Below are positions 10,646-19,586 of a stretch of DNA of 64,000 bases, piece by piece. The notes below the pieces were generated by a model. The model made no database searches, had not been told where the DNA came from, and saw nothing but the letters and a program-made list of their open reading frames with translations. Every line of letters starts with the position of its first letter. Positions within the stretch are counted from its first letter, which is position 1. The stretch is from positions 163,402 to 227,401 of the forward strand of contig CAXTIU010000006.1 of the NCBI GenBank assembly GCA_964244495.1, given 5' to 3'. Both the position numbers and the translations under genes were made by a program. This stretch comes from RH-AL1 sp964244495 (GTDB taxonomy: Bacteria > Pseudomonadota > Alphaproteobacteria > Rhizobiales > Beijerinckiaceae).

Positions 10646-13600
10646 ATGGGACTGGTTCTCTATGCCCTGAAGTATCGCGTGTCCTTCTTCGTGCTCGGCG
10701 TGCTGATGATGCTCGGCGGCGTCGGCTCCGCCCTGGTGACGATCAAGGACGTGCTGCCGGTCGTCAACATCCCGGTCGTGGTGATCGTGTGGACCTACAC
10801 CGGCCTCGACGCGACCGACATGGCGAGCCGCATCACCACCTACAGCGAGTTCGGCCTCACCAACAACGTCAACAACATCAGCAGGCTCGAGAGCCAGACG
10901 CTGCAGGGCACGACGGTCGAGAGGGTGTACTTCGACCCGTCCGTCTCGATCGACCTGGCGATCGCCCAGGTCGTGTCGTCCGTCAACTCGATCCGCGCCG
11001 TGCTTCCGCCGGGCATCCAGCCGCCGATCGTGGTCCGGTTCTCGGCCTCCTCGCAGCCGGTGATCCAGCTCGCCCTCACCTCCGCCACGCAGAGCGGCGC
11101 GGCGATGTACGACTACGCGCAATACCGTATCCGCCAGACCCTGATCACGGCGCCCGGCGCGACCCTGCCCTCGCCCTACGGCGGCTCCCCGCGCCAGATC
11201 CAGGTCGACCTCGACCTCCACGCGCTGCAGGCCAACGGGTTGACGCCGCTCGACGTCATCAACGCGGTCTCGAACCAGAACGTGATCGTCCCGTCGGGCC
11301 TCGCGAAGTTCGGCAACTACCAGTACCCGATCCGCCTGAACGCGGCACCGAGCGCCCTGTCCGATCTCAACCGCATCCCGATCAGGGTCGTGAACGGCAT
11401 CCCGATCCAGGTGCGGGACGTGGCCTACGTGCGCGACGGGTCGCCGCCCCAGCTGAATTCCGTGCGGGCCAACGGCCAGAACGCCGTCCTGGAAACGATC
11501 CTGAAGAACGGGCCGGCCTCGACGCTGACGGTGGTGAACTCCGTCAAGGCGGCGCTGCCGGGCATCCGCGCGGCGGCGCCCAAGGGCATCGAGATCAAGG
11601 CGCTGTTCGACCAGTCGGTGTTCGTGTCCAACGCCATCGAGGACGTCATCCGCGAGGCGCTGACCGCCGCCGGGCTGACCGGCCTCACCATCTTCATCTT
11701 CCTCGGCTCGTGGCGCTCGACGCTCGTCGTGCTGGTGTCGATCCCGCTCTCGATCCTCACGTCGCTGTCGATCCTGTCGCTGATCGGCGAGACGATCAAC
11801 GTCATGACGCTCGGCGGCCTGGCGCTCGCCGTCGGCATCCTCGTCGACGACGCCACCGTCGCGGTCGAGAACACGTATCGCCTGATGGAGGAAGGCCAGG
11901 GCTTCCGGCAGTCCGTCGTCGAGGGCGCGGCCGGCATCGCCAAGCCCGCCCTCATCTCGACGCTGGCGATCTGCGCCGCCTTCGTCAGCGTGCTGTTCCT
12001 CACCGACACGCCCAAGTACCTGTTCACGCCGCAGGCGCTCGCCGTCGTGTTCGCGATGCTGACCTCCTACGTGCTGTCGCGAACCATCGTGCCGATCATG
12101 ATCGACATCCTGGTCGAGACCGAGTTCTACAAGCGCTTCGGTCCGGAGGGTACGCACGGGCATGGGTCGCACGGGCATGGGTCGCACGGGGATGGGTCGG
12201 ACGGTGACGGGTCGCACGAGCAAGCCGCGAACAGGGACGCCGACGATCCGCCCGCCTCGACGAAGGTTGCCCCGCGCAAGAAGGGCTGGCTGGATCGCTT
12301 CCACGACGGCTTCAACCGTCGCTTCGCGACGTTCCAGCTCGGCTACCTCGGCCTGATCCACGCCACGATCCGCCACAAGGTCGTGACGCTGCTGGTGGTC
12401 GGCTGCGTCTTCGTGCTGAGCGGCGTCCTGTTCACCTTCGTCGGGCAGGATTATTTCCCGCAGATCGACGCCGGCGAGATGACCCTGCACGTCCGCGCGC
12501 CGTCCGGCATGCGGCTCGAATCCACCAACCAGCGGTTCGCGGAGATCGAGAAGGTCGTCAACCGGACCATTCCCGACAAGATCGACCTGATCCTCGACAA
12601 CGTCGGCCTACCCTCCTCCAACTACAACTTCGCTTTCGGCGACGGGTCTTTCGTCGGCTACAACGACGGCGAGATGCTGATCCAGCTGAAGGACGTGCCG
12701 CACGAGCCGACCGCCGTGTACCAGAAGATGCTGCGCAAGAACCTGCGCGCCGCCTTCCCCGACATGACCTTCTATTTCCAGCCGTCCGACATCGTCACCC
12801 AGATCCTGGACTTCGGCACGCTCACGTCGGTGGACATCCAGGTGACGGGACGCCACCAGGCCGAGGATCTCGCGGCGGCCAAGGCCATCGTCGGCAAGTT
12901 GCGGCTCGTGAAGGGCGCGGTCGACGTGCACGTCCAGCAGATCACCGACGCGCCCGAGTTCTTCGGCAACGTCGATCGCGACATGGCGAGCGAGATCGGC
13001 GTCAGCACGCAGCAGATCGCCAGCTCGCTCAACGTGTCGCTGTCCGGCAGCTTCCAGGTCACCCCGAACTTCTGGGCGGACCCGAAGACCGGCATCCCCT
13101 ATCCGCTCTGGGTGCAGACGCCCGAGTACCGCACCGACAGCCTCGAGGACGTGAAGACCACGCCGATCTTCGTTTCGGCCGGGACCACGTCGGCCGACGG
13201 TTCGGCCGGACCGGGCGTGCTGACCCTGCTGAGTTCGGTCACCGACCTGCACCGGCAGGCCGAGCAGACGGTGGTCAACCACCTGAACGCGCAGCCGGTC
13301 TACGACGTGTTCGCCAACGTGCAGGATCGCGACCTCGGATCGGTGAACAGGGACATCCGGACGATCATGGCGTCCGTGCAGAAGACGCTGCCAGTGCCCG
13401 ACACCATCGTCGTGCGCGGCCAGATCGCGCAGATGCAGAGCGCCTTCCTCAACATCGGCATCGGCCTGATGATCTCCGTCGTCGCGGTGTACCTGCTGAT
13501 GGTGATCAACTATCAGAGCTGGGGCGATCCCTTCGTGGTGCTCTGCGCCCTGCCGCTAGCCTTCTGCGGCATCGTGATGAGCCTGTTCATCACGCAGACC

Positions 13601-13963
13601 ACCTTCTCGATCCCGTCCCTGTTCGGCGCGATCATGAGCGTGGGCGTGGCCAGCGCCAATTCCATCCTGCTCGTCACCTTCGCCCGCGAGCATCGCGAGG
13701 CGACCGGCTGCAGCGCGGTCGAGGCGGCCATCGAGGCCGGCGCCACGCGGCTGCGGCCGGTCCTGATGACGGCCAGCGCGATGTTCATCGGCTTGGTGCC
13801 GATGGCGATCGGCATCGGCGAGGGCAGCGAGCAGAACGCGGCGCTGGCACGCGCCGTGCTGGGCGGTGTCGCGGTCGGCACCTGCTCGACCCTTTTGTTC
13901 GTACCCTTCCTATATTCCGTCCTGCGCCGGGGCGACGTCAAGCCGGTCGAGGATTACCTATGA
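10646..13963 (+). CDS. RND efflux permease, AcrB/HAE1-like
   Basis: Proton-driven inner-membrane pump subunit of a tripartite exporter. 1105 residues with the usual two-fold RND layout: first membrane helix about 12-34, porter domain, membrane block about 340-500, second half beginning near 575. GGLALAVGILVDDATVAVEN (about 390-410) carries the paired Asp of the proton relay. Between the halves (about 503-530) sits an unusual His/Gly/Ser/Asp loop encoded by a 15-bp tandem repeat. Its stop overlaps the start of the adaptor gene (ATGA, 13960-13963). No outer-membrane channel gene is present, so a shared TolC is likely. Substrate unknown. Confidence 0.93.
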   Translation: MGLVLYALKYRVSFFVLGVLMMLGGVGSALVTIKDVLPVVNIPVVVIVWTYTGLDATDMASRITTYSEFGLTNNVNNISRLESQTLQGTTVERVYFDPSVSIDLAIAQVVSSVNSIRAVLPPGIQPPIVVRFSASSQPVIQLALTSATQSGAAMYDYAQYRIRQTLITAPGATLPSPYGGSPRQIQVDLDLHALQANGLTPLDVINAVSNQNVIVPSGLAKFGNYQYPIRLNAAPSALSDLNRIPIRVVNGIPIQVRDVAYVRDGSPPQLNSVRANGQNAVLETILKNGPASTLTVVNSVKAALPGIRAAAPKGIEIKALFDQSVFVSNAIEDVIREALTAAGLTGLTIFIFLGSWRSTLVVLVSIPLSILTSLSILSLIGETINVMTLGGLALAVGILVDDATVAVENTYRLMEEGQGFRQSVVEGAAGIAKPALISTLAICAAFVSVLFLTDTPKYLFTPQALAVVFAMLTSYVLSRTIVPIMIDILVETEFYKRFGPEGTHGHGSHGHGSHGDGSDGDGSHEQAANRDADDPPASTKVAPRKKGWLDRFHDGFNRRFATFQLGYLGLIHATIRHKVVTLLVVGCVFVLSGVLFTFVGQDYFPQIDAGEMTLHVRAPSGMRLESTNQRFAEIEKVVNRTIPDKIDLILDNVGLPSSNYNFAFGDGSFVGYNDGEMLIQLKDVPHEPTAVYQKMLRKNLRAAFPDMTFYFQPSDIVTQILDFGTLTSVDIQVTGRHQAEDLAAAKAIVGKLRLVKGAVDVHVQQITDAPEFFGNVDRDMASEIGVSTQQIASSLNVSLSGSFQVTPNFWADPKTGIPYPLWVQTPEYRTDSLEDVKTTPIFVSAGTTSADGSAGPGVLTLLSSVTDLHRQAEQTVVNHLNAQPVYDVFANVQDRDLGSVNRDIRTIMASVQKTLPVPDTIVVRGQIAQMQSAFLNIGIGLMISVVAVYLLMVINYQSWGDPFVVLCALPLAFCGIVMSLFITQTTFSIPSLFGAIMSVGVASANSILLVTFAREHREATGCSAVEAAIEAGATRLRPVLMTASAMFIGLVPMAIGIGEGSEQNAALARAVLGGVAVGTCSTLLFVPFLYSVLRRGDVKPVEDYL
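12155..12220 (+). repeat. 15-bp tandem repeat inside the RND permease gene
   Basis: About four imperfect copies of a 15-bp unit (catgggtcgcacggg and variants with gatgggtcggacggt) lie in frame and encode repeated His/Gly/Ser/Asp pentapeptides (HGHGS, HGDGS, DGDGS). Because 15 is a multiple of three, copy-number changes keep the frame. The repeat falls in the cytoplasmic link between the two halves of the permease. Confidence 0.85.
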
Positions 13964-15309
13964 CCAAGTCGAACCCCGAGGCGGAGCGGCCGGCGACAGG
14001 CGGCGAGTTCGGACCGGAGCGCGGCACGGATCGGGGCGCCGACCATCGCGATGCGAGGCCGAGGGACGAGCATCCGCCGCTGCCCCGCGCGCGCGTCTTC
14101 GTCTTCGCCGTCCTCCTCGTCGCGGCCCTGCTCGGCTACGGCGCCTACAGGCATTGGCAGACCAGCCTAGCGGCGGACCAGACCCAGCGGGAGACCGCCG
14201 CCTTCATGCCGGAGGTTCAGACCATCACCGCCAAGGCGGAGGACCAGGCCTACAAGGTGACCCTGCCCGGCCAGACCGACGCCTTCGACTCGGCCACCAT
14301 CTATCCCCGCGCCACCGGCTACATCACCGAGCGCAAGGTCGACATCGGCTCGCGGGTCAAGAAGGGCGACCTGCTCGTGCGCATCGCCTCGCCCGATCTC
14401 GATCAGCAGCTCCAGCAGGCGCGGGCGCAGCTCAACCAGACGAGGGCGAGCCAGGCGCAGGCGCAGGCGTCCCTCGATCAGGCCAACGCCAACCTCGAGC
14501 TCGCCAACGTCACCTTCAAGCGCACCAACGCGCTCACGCAGCGCGGCTACGAGACGGTGCAGAACAACGACAATCAGAAGACGCAAGTGAACTCGCAGCA
14601 GGCCATGGTGGAAACGGCGCAGGCCGGCATCAAGGTCGCCGCCGCCAACGAGCAGGCCCAGCAGGCCACCGTCGACCGGCTGCAGACGCTGACCCAGTTC
14701 GAGCAGGTCGTAGCCCCGTTCGACGGCATCGTGACGACCCGCGGCGTCGATAACGGCGACCTCGTCAACGCCGACACCAAGACCGGCGCGCCGCTCTTCA
14801 GCATCGCCGCCGACAAGGTGCTGCGCGTGACCGTGCACGTGCCGCAGGCGGACGCTTTCGCGATCCACGACGGCCTGCGGGCGGACGTCACCCTGCCCCA
14901 GATGCCCGGCCGGACCTTCACGGGCAAGATCGCCCGCTCGTCCGTCGCCCTGCTCGACTCCGCGCGGACCCTCGACACCGAGGTGGACGTGCAGAACCCG
15001 GACGGCGTGTTGCGGGCTGGCTCGTTCGTCAACGTCGCTTTCGACATCCCTCGTCTCCACCCCAACGTCGTCCTGCCGGCGGAGGCCCTGGTCTTCAATC
15101 AGAACGGCCTGCAGGTGATCACCGTCCAGGACGAGGAGGCGCATTACCAGACGGTCGCGATCTACCGCGATTTCGGCAAGACGGTGGAACTGCGCGACGG
15201 CCTTAACGGCGGCGAACAGGTGGTCGTCAACCCGCCGCCCGACCTTCCCGAAGGGAGCAAGGTCAAGGAAAAGGCCCGCGACAAGCCGCAGGAAGAAGCC
15301 AAGAAGTAG
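13960..15309 (+). CDS. RND periplasmic adaptor (membrane fusion protein)
   Basis: Adaptor linking the permease to an outer-membrane channel. 449 residues: cytoplasmic acidic leader of about 45, one membrane anchor (VFVFAVLLVAALLGYGAY), a split biotinyl-lipoyl domain (FDSATIYPRATGYITERKVD and FEQVVAPFDGIVTTRGVDNG), a coiled-coil hairpin between them rich in Gln/Ala (LDQQLQQARAQLNQTRA), then beta-barrel and proximal domains ending in a Lys/Glu-rich tail. Translationally coupled to the permease. The order permease-then-adaptor is the reverse of the common acrA-acrB order. Confidence 0.93.
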   Translation: MTKSNPEAERPATGGEFGPERGTDRGADHRDARPRDEHPPLPRARVFVFAVLLVAALLGYGAYRHWQTSLAADQTQRETAAFMPEVQTITAKAEDQAYKVTLPGQTDAFDSATIYPRATGYITERKVDIGSRVKKGDLLVRIASPDLDQQLQQARAQLNQTRASQAQAQASLDQANANLELANVTFKRTNALTQRGYETVQNNDNQKTQVNSQQAMVETAQAGIKVAAANEQAQQATVDRLQTLTQFEQVVAPFDGIVTTRGVDNGDLVNADTKTGAPLFSIAADKVLRVTVHVPQADAFAIHDGLRADVTLPQMPGRTFTGKIARSSVALLDSARTLDTEVDVQNPDGVLRAGSFVNVAFDIPRLHPNVVLPAEALVFNQNGLQVITVQDEEAHYQTVAIYRDFGKTVELRDGLNGGEQVVVNPPPDLPEGSKVKEKARDKPQEEAKK

Positions 15310-15510
15310 CTGGCGGCGTGCCTCGACCGGGGAGGGGCGCGCCGTGCGCATTCCGACGGCCGGCCTTCCGCCGCGCCGACAAGGGCGCGGGGCGGCGCGT
15401 GTGATGTTATGCCTTCGTCCGGTCGAAGGGCGGAGCGTAATCGCTGTTGCGGTGCACAAGGGTTGGTTTTATTGGAAGCCTTTGACATCGAAAGCGTCGG
15501 GCAAGGGTCC

Positions 15511-15924
15511 ATGGTCGAAACGAAGACGAAGCCGATGAGCCTCGATCAGAGGCGCCCGCTCTCGCCGCACCTCCAGATCTACACCCCCATGCTGACGATG
15601 ATGATGTCGATCGCCCATCGCATCACCGGCATCGCGCTCTACGCCGGCACCGTGCTCATCGCCTGGTACGTGATCGCGCTCGCCGCCGGCCAGGGATCGT
15701 TCGCGACGGTGGCCGCTGTCTACCGGTCTTGGCCCGGCATCATCGTCCTGATCGGCTTCACGTGGGCGTTGTACCATCATCTCCTGGGCGGCATCCGCCA
15801 CGCCATCTGGGACCTGGGCCACGGCACGGATTACCCGACCCGCGAGTACTTGGCGCAGGGCACGCTGGTCGGCGGCGTCCTTCTGACCGCCGTCACCTGG
15901 CTCATCGCCTGGCATGTGGCTTGA
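15511..15924 (+). CDS. sdhC: Succinate dehydrogenase cytochrome b556 subunit SdhC
   Basis: Membrane anchor of complex II that binds heme b and quinone. 137 residues from the ATG at 15511, which follows a Shine-Dalgarno (gcaagg). Family motifs: RPLSPHLQIYTPMLTMMMSI with SIAHRITG, and the heme-ligand region ALYHHLLGGIRHAIWDLGHG. Three membrane helices. First gene of the sdhCDA-vapD-sdhB run. An ATG at 15535 is an alternative start. Confidence 0.96.
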   Translation: MVETKTKPMSLDQRRPLSPHLQIYTPMLTMMMSIAHRITGIALYAGTVLIAWYVIALAAGQGSFATVAAVYRSWPGIIVLIGFTWALYHHLLGGIRHAIWDLGHGTDYPTREYLAQGTLVGGVLLTAVTWLIAWHVA

Positions 15925-15949
15925 GCCTTTCCGACTTCTAGGTGCACCG

Positions 15950-16345
15950 ATGGCCAACGACGTCCAATCCCTGAAGACCGCTTCCAAGAAGATCCGTCAC
16001 CTCGGCTCGGCCAAGTCCGGCGTCGCGGCCTCGCGCGCGATGCACATGACCTCGCTCGCCCTGATGCCGCTGACGATCGCCTTCGTGTGGATCCTCATCA
16101 GCCTGATCCACAAGGACTACGCCGGCGTGCGCGCCGAATTCGCGCACCCGTTCCCCGCCATCGCCATGCTCCTTTTCATCGAGGTCAGCATCTATCATAT
16201 GAAGCTCGGGATGCAGGTCATCATCGACGACTACGTGCACGAGCATCATCTCAAGGACTGGTCGCTGATGGCCAACACCTTCTTCTCCGCCTTGGCCGGC
16301 GTGGTCTGCGCCTACGCGATCCTCAAGGTGAGCATCGTCGGCTGA
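15950..16345 (+). CDS. sdhD: Succinate dehydrogenase membrane anchor SdhD
   Basis: Second membrane subunit of complex II. 131 residues with three predicted helices (about 35-55, 65-90 and 105-130) and the motif EVSIYHMKLGMQVIIDDYVH, whose His and Asp-Tyr pair correspond to heme and quinone contacts in the family. Begins 25 bp after sdhC and is followed by sdhA after 45 bp. Confidence 0.95.
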   Translation: MANDVQSLKTASKKIRHLGSAKSGVAASRAMHMTSLALMPLTIAFVWILISLIHKDYAGVRAEFAHPFPAIAMLLFIEVSIYHMKLGMQVIIDDYVHEHHLKDWSLMANTFFSALAGVVCAYAILKVSIVG

Positions 16346-16390
16346 GCTTCGCTCGCCGCCCCCTTCCCGTCCGTCCGAAAGGCGAAATCC

Positions 16391-18229
16391 ATGGCTCTGA
16401 ACGGCTCCACCAACGGTTCAGCGGCGTCGGGCAAGGCCGGCCCGGCCTACCCGGTCACTGACCACACCTTCGATGTCGTCGTCGTCGGTGCCGGCGGCGC
16501 GGGCCTGCGCGCGACGGTCGGCTGCTCGGAAGCCGGCTTGCGCACCGCCTGCATCTCCAAGGTGTTCCCGACCCGCTCGCACACGGTGGCCGCCCAGGGC
16601 GGCGTCGCCGCCTCGCTCGGCAACATGGGCTCCGACAACTGGAAGTGGCACATGTACGACACCGTGAAGGGGTCGGACTGGCTGGGCGACCAGGACGCCA
16701 TCGAGTACCTGTGCAAGAACGCCCCGCAGGCCGTCTACGAGCTGGAGCACTGGGGCGTCCCCTTCTCCCGCACGGAGGAAGGCAAGATCTACCAGCGCCC
16801 GTTCGGCGGCATGACGACCGACTTCGGCAAGGGACCGCCGGCCCAGCGCACCTGCGCCGCCGCCGACCGCACCGGCCACGCCATGCTGCACACGATGTAC
16901 GGGCAGGCGCTGAAGTACCAGACCGAGTTCTTCATCGAGTTCTTCGCCATCGACCTGATCATGGACGAGGGGCGCTGCGTCGGGGTCGTCTGCCTCAAGC
17001 TCGACGACGGGACGATCCATCGTTTCCGCGCGCAGATGGTGATCCTCGCCACCGGCGGCTACGGCCGCGCCTACTTCTCCGCGACGTCGGCCCACACCTG
17101 CACCGGCGACGGCAACGCGATGGTGCTGCGCGCCGGCCTGCCGCTGCAGGACATGGAGTTCGTGCAGTTCCATCCGACCGGCATCTACGGCGCCGGCTGC
17201 CTCATCACCGAGGGCGCGCGCGGCGAGGGCGGCTACCTCACCAACGGCGAGGGCGAGCGCTTCATGGAGCGCTACGCGCCCTCGGTGAAGGATCTCGCGC
17301 CCCGCGACATGGTCTCCCGCGCGATGACGATGGAGGTCCGGGAGGGCCGCGGCGTCGGCCGCAACAAGGATCACATCTTCCTGCACCTCGACCACCTCGA
17401 CCCGGCCGTGCTGCACGAGCGGCTGCCCGGCATCTCCGAGAGCGCGCGCATCTTCGCCGGCGTCGACCTGACCAAGGAGCCGATCCCGGTCATCCCGACC
17501 GTGCATTACAACATGGGCGGCATCCCCACGAACTATCACGGCCAGGTGCTGACGAAGGTGAACGGCGACCCCGACGTGGTCGTCCCGGGCCTGATGGCGA
17601 TCGGCGAGGCCGCCTGCGTGTCCGTGCACGGCGCCAACCGGCTCGGCTCGAACTCGCTGATCGACCTGGTCGTGTTCGGCCGTGCGGCCGGGCTCAAGGC
17701 GGCGCAGGTCGTCACGCCCGGCACCAAGCAGGCCGACCTGCCGGCCGGCTCCGCCGACCTGGCGTTGGCCCGGCTCGACAAGCACCGCAACGCCAAGGGC
17801 AGCGTGCCGACCGCCGAACTCCGCCTGCGCATGCAGAAGGTGATGCAGTCGAATTGCGCGGTCTACCGCACCGGTGAGACGCTCGAGGAAGGCTCCAAGC
17901 TGATCCACGAGGTGTGGGGCGCCAACGACCAGATCGGCATCACCGACCGCTCGCTGGTGTGGAACTCCGACCTCGTCGAGGCGATGGAGTTCGACAACCT
18001 GATCGTCCAGGCGGTGGTGACGATGGACGGTGCCAACAACCGCACGGAGTCGCGGGGCGCCCACGCCCGCGAGGATTATTCCGAGCGCGACGACCGGGAC
18101 TGGATGAAGCACACGCTGGCGACGATCGATCCGGAGTCGAAGAACGTGTCCATCGATTACCGCCCCGTTCACTCCTACACGATGTCCAACGACATGCAGT
18201 ACATCGAGCCGAAGGCCCGCGTGTACTGA
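16391..18229 (+). CDS. sdhA: Succinate dehydrogenase flavoprotein SdhA
   Basis: Catalytic subunit that oxidises succinate to fumarate in the TCA cycle and respiratory chain. 612 residues: dinucleotide fold VVVVGAGGAGLRATVGCSEA, covalent-FAD histidine in TRSHTVAAQGGVAASLGNM, and active-site regions HPTGIYGAGCLITEGARGEG and HGANRLGSNSLIDLVVFGRA. Full length, C-terminus MSNDMQYIEPKARVY. Unusually, sdhB does not follow directly: a VapD-family gene lies between. Confidence 0.98.
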   Translation: MALNGSTNGSAASGKAGPAYPVTDHTFDVVVVGAGGAGLRATVGCSEAGLRTACISKVFPTRSHTVAAQGGVAASLGNMGSDNWKWHMYDTVKGSDWLGDQDAIEYLCKNAPQAVYELEHWGVPFSRTEEGKIYQRPFGGMTTDFGKGPPAQRTCAAADRTGHAMLHTMYGQALKYQTEFFIEFFAIDLIMDEGRCVGVVCLKLDDGTIHRFRAQMVILATGGYGRAYFSATSAHTCTGDGNAMVLRAGLPLQDMEFVQFHPTGIYGAGCLITEGARGEGGYLTNGEGERFMERYAPSVKDLAPRDMVSRAMTMEVREGRGVGRNKDHIFLHLDHLDPAVLHERLPGISESARIFAGVDLTKEPIPVIPTVHYNMGGIPTNYHGQVLTKVNGDPDVVVPGLMAIGEAACVSVHGANRLGSNSLIDLVVFGRAAGLKAAQVVTPGTKQADLPAGSADLALARLDKHRNAKGSVPTAELRLRMQKVMQSNCAVYRTGETLEEGSKLIHEVWGANDQIGITDRSLVWNSDLVEAMEFDNLIVQAVVTMDGANNRTESRGAHAREDYSERDDRDWMKHTLATIDPESKNVSIDYRPVHSYTMSNDMQYIEPKARVY

Positions 18230-18289
18230 GGATGGGCGATCATGCCGGTGTCGTTTGGGATCGGGCATAATCGGGGACGGAGCGGGTCC

Positions 18290-18580
18290 ATGCACGCCAT
18301 CGTCTTCGGTACCAAGATGCTTCAGCAAACGTATCCAGGACCATCCTGGAGCAACGCCGACACAAAGGTCCGGACGTATCTGACATCACGGGGTTTCGAG
18401 TGGACGCAAGGAAGCGCCTACTTCGGGGACGAGACGATCGACGCCGTGCGCTGTGTCCGAACGGTGCAGGGAATGGCGGAGAAATTCGAGTGGTTCACGC
18501 CGTCGGTCCGCGACATTCTCATGTTGCGGATCGAAGAGAATAACGACCTCAAGGTGGCCCTCGAGGACGATGACGATTAA
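18290..18580 (+). CDS. VapD family protein (Cas2-like fold), inside the sdh operon
   Basis: Similar to virulence-associated protein D, a small family with the Cas2 ferredoxin-like fold; some members are purine-specific endoribonucleases in toxin-antitoxin settings. 96 residues from the ATG at 18290 (MHAIVFGTKMLQQTYPGPSW). The best conserved blocks are FEWTQGSAYFGDETIDAVRC, WFTPSVRDILMLRIEENNDL and an acidic tail. Most VapD proteins have Asp after the first strand (FDL or FDM); here the sequence is FGT, so nuclease activity is doubtful. An upstream ATG at 18242 with a good Shine-Dalgarno would add MPVSFGIGHNRGRSGS; the GIGHNRG motif occurs at the ends of other alphaproteobacterial small proteins, so that start is a serious alternative. 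It lies 61 bp (or 12 bp) after sdhA and 24 bp before sdhB, same strand. No antitoxin partner is seen. Confidence 0.82.
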   Translation: MHAIVFGTKMLQQTYPGPSWSNADTKVRTYLTSRGFEWTQGSAYFGDETIDAVRCVRTVQGMAEKFEWFTPSVRDILMLRIEENNDLKVALEDDDD

Positions 18581-18604
18581 GCCGCGAAGGCGAGAGCACC
18601 AGTA

Positions 18605-19384
18605 ATGGCCCAGTTCACCCTACCCAAGAACTCGAAGATCGGTGTCGGCAAGACGTGGCCGAAGCCGGACGGCGCGATGAACCTCAAGGAGTTCCGCGTC
18701 TACCGCTGGAACCCCGAGGACGGCGAGAACCCGCGCATTGACACCTATTTCGTCGACCTTGACGATTGCGGGCCGATGATCCTCGACGCGCTGATCTGGA
18801 TCAAGTCGAAGGTCGACTCGACCCTGACCTTCCGCCGCTCGTGCCGCGAGGGCATTTGCGGGTCGTGCTCGATGAACATCGACGGCACCAATACGCTGGC
18901 CTGCCTCAAGGGCATGACCGAGGTGAAAGGCGCTATCAAGATTTACCCCCTGCCGCACATGCTGGTGGTGAAGGACCTCGTCCCCGACCTCACCGGCTTC
19001 TACGCCCAACACGCCTCCATCCAGCCCTGGCTCAAGACGACGACGCCCGAGCCGGAGAAGGAGTGGCGCCAGACACCGGGCGACCGCGAGAAGCTGAACG
19101 GCTTGTACGAGTGCATCCTGTGCGCCTGCTGCTCGACGTCCTGCCCGTCGTACTGGTGGAACGGCGACCGTTACCTCGGTCCGGCCGTGCTCCTCTCGGC
19201 CTATCGCTGGCTCATCGACTCGCGCGACGAGGCGACCGGCGAGCGGCTCGACTTCGTGGAAGACCCGTTCCGGCTGTACCGCTGCCACTCCATCATGAAC
19301 TGCGCCAAGGCCTGCCCCAAGGGCCTGAACCCGGCCAAGGCGATCGGCGCCATCAAGACGATGATGATCGAGCGCCAGATCTAG
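18605..19384 (+). CDS. sdhB: Succinate dehydrogenase iron-sulfur protein SdhB
   Basis: Carries electrons from FAD to quinone through three clusters. 259 residues: 2Fe-2S site CREGICGSCSMNIDGTNTLAC (starts SCREG), then the ferredoxin part CILCACCSTSCPSYWW and CHSIMNCAKACPKGLNP for the 4Fe-4S and 3Fe-4S clusters. Last gene of the operon; a strong hairpin follows at 19437. Confidence 0.98.
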   Translation: MAQFTLPKNSKIGVGKTWPKPDGAMNLKEFRVYRWNPEDGENPRIDTYFVDLDDCGPMILDALIWIKSKVDSTLTFRRSCREGICGSCSMNIDGTNTLACLKGMTEVKGAIKIYPLPHMLVVKDLVPDLTGFYAQHASIQPWLKTTTPEPEKEWRQTPGDREKLNGLYECILCACCSTSCPSYWWNGDRYLGPAVLLSAYRWLIDSRDEATGERLDFVEDPFRLYRCHSIMNCAKACPKGLNPAKAIGAIKTMMIERQI

Positions 19385-19436
19385 GCTTCGATTCGGCGCG
19401 GGATCGTCCCCGCCGTCATCGATCGACGTGCTCGCC

Positions 19437-19468
19437 AGGACGAGTGCCCCCGGCGGGGTGCTCGTCCT
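19437..19468 (+). terminator. Hairpin after sdhB
   Basis: Inverted repeat aggacgagtgcccc / ggggtgctcgtcct around a cggc loop gives a stem of about 14 pairs, 53 bp after the sdhB stop. There is no clean T-run (ttcgtc follows), so it may be an intrinsic terminator of the high-GC kind or a 3'-end stabiliser. Confidence 0.65.
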
Positions 19469-19586
19469 TCGTCATATCGGGCAGGTCAAACAAGACCATG
19501 CGCGATGTCCACGATACGTCAGGCGGGCTTGATCGGGGCGGCGCCACGGTGGCAAAGCGTCCGACTTCAGGTGTGGGGAAGACGCG

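Noticed and set aside
18290..18580. CRISPR-Cas locus suggested by a Cas2-fold protein
   Set aside because: No repeat-spacer array, no cas1 and no effector gene anywhere in the window; the protein fits VapD rather than Cas2.
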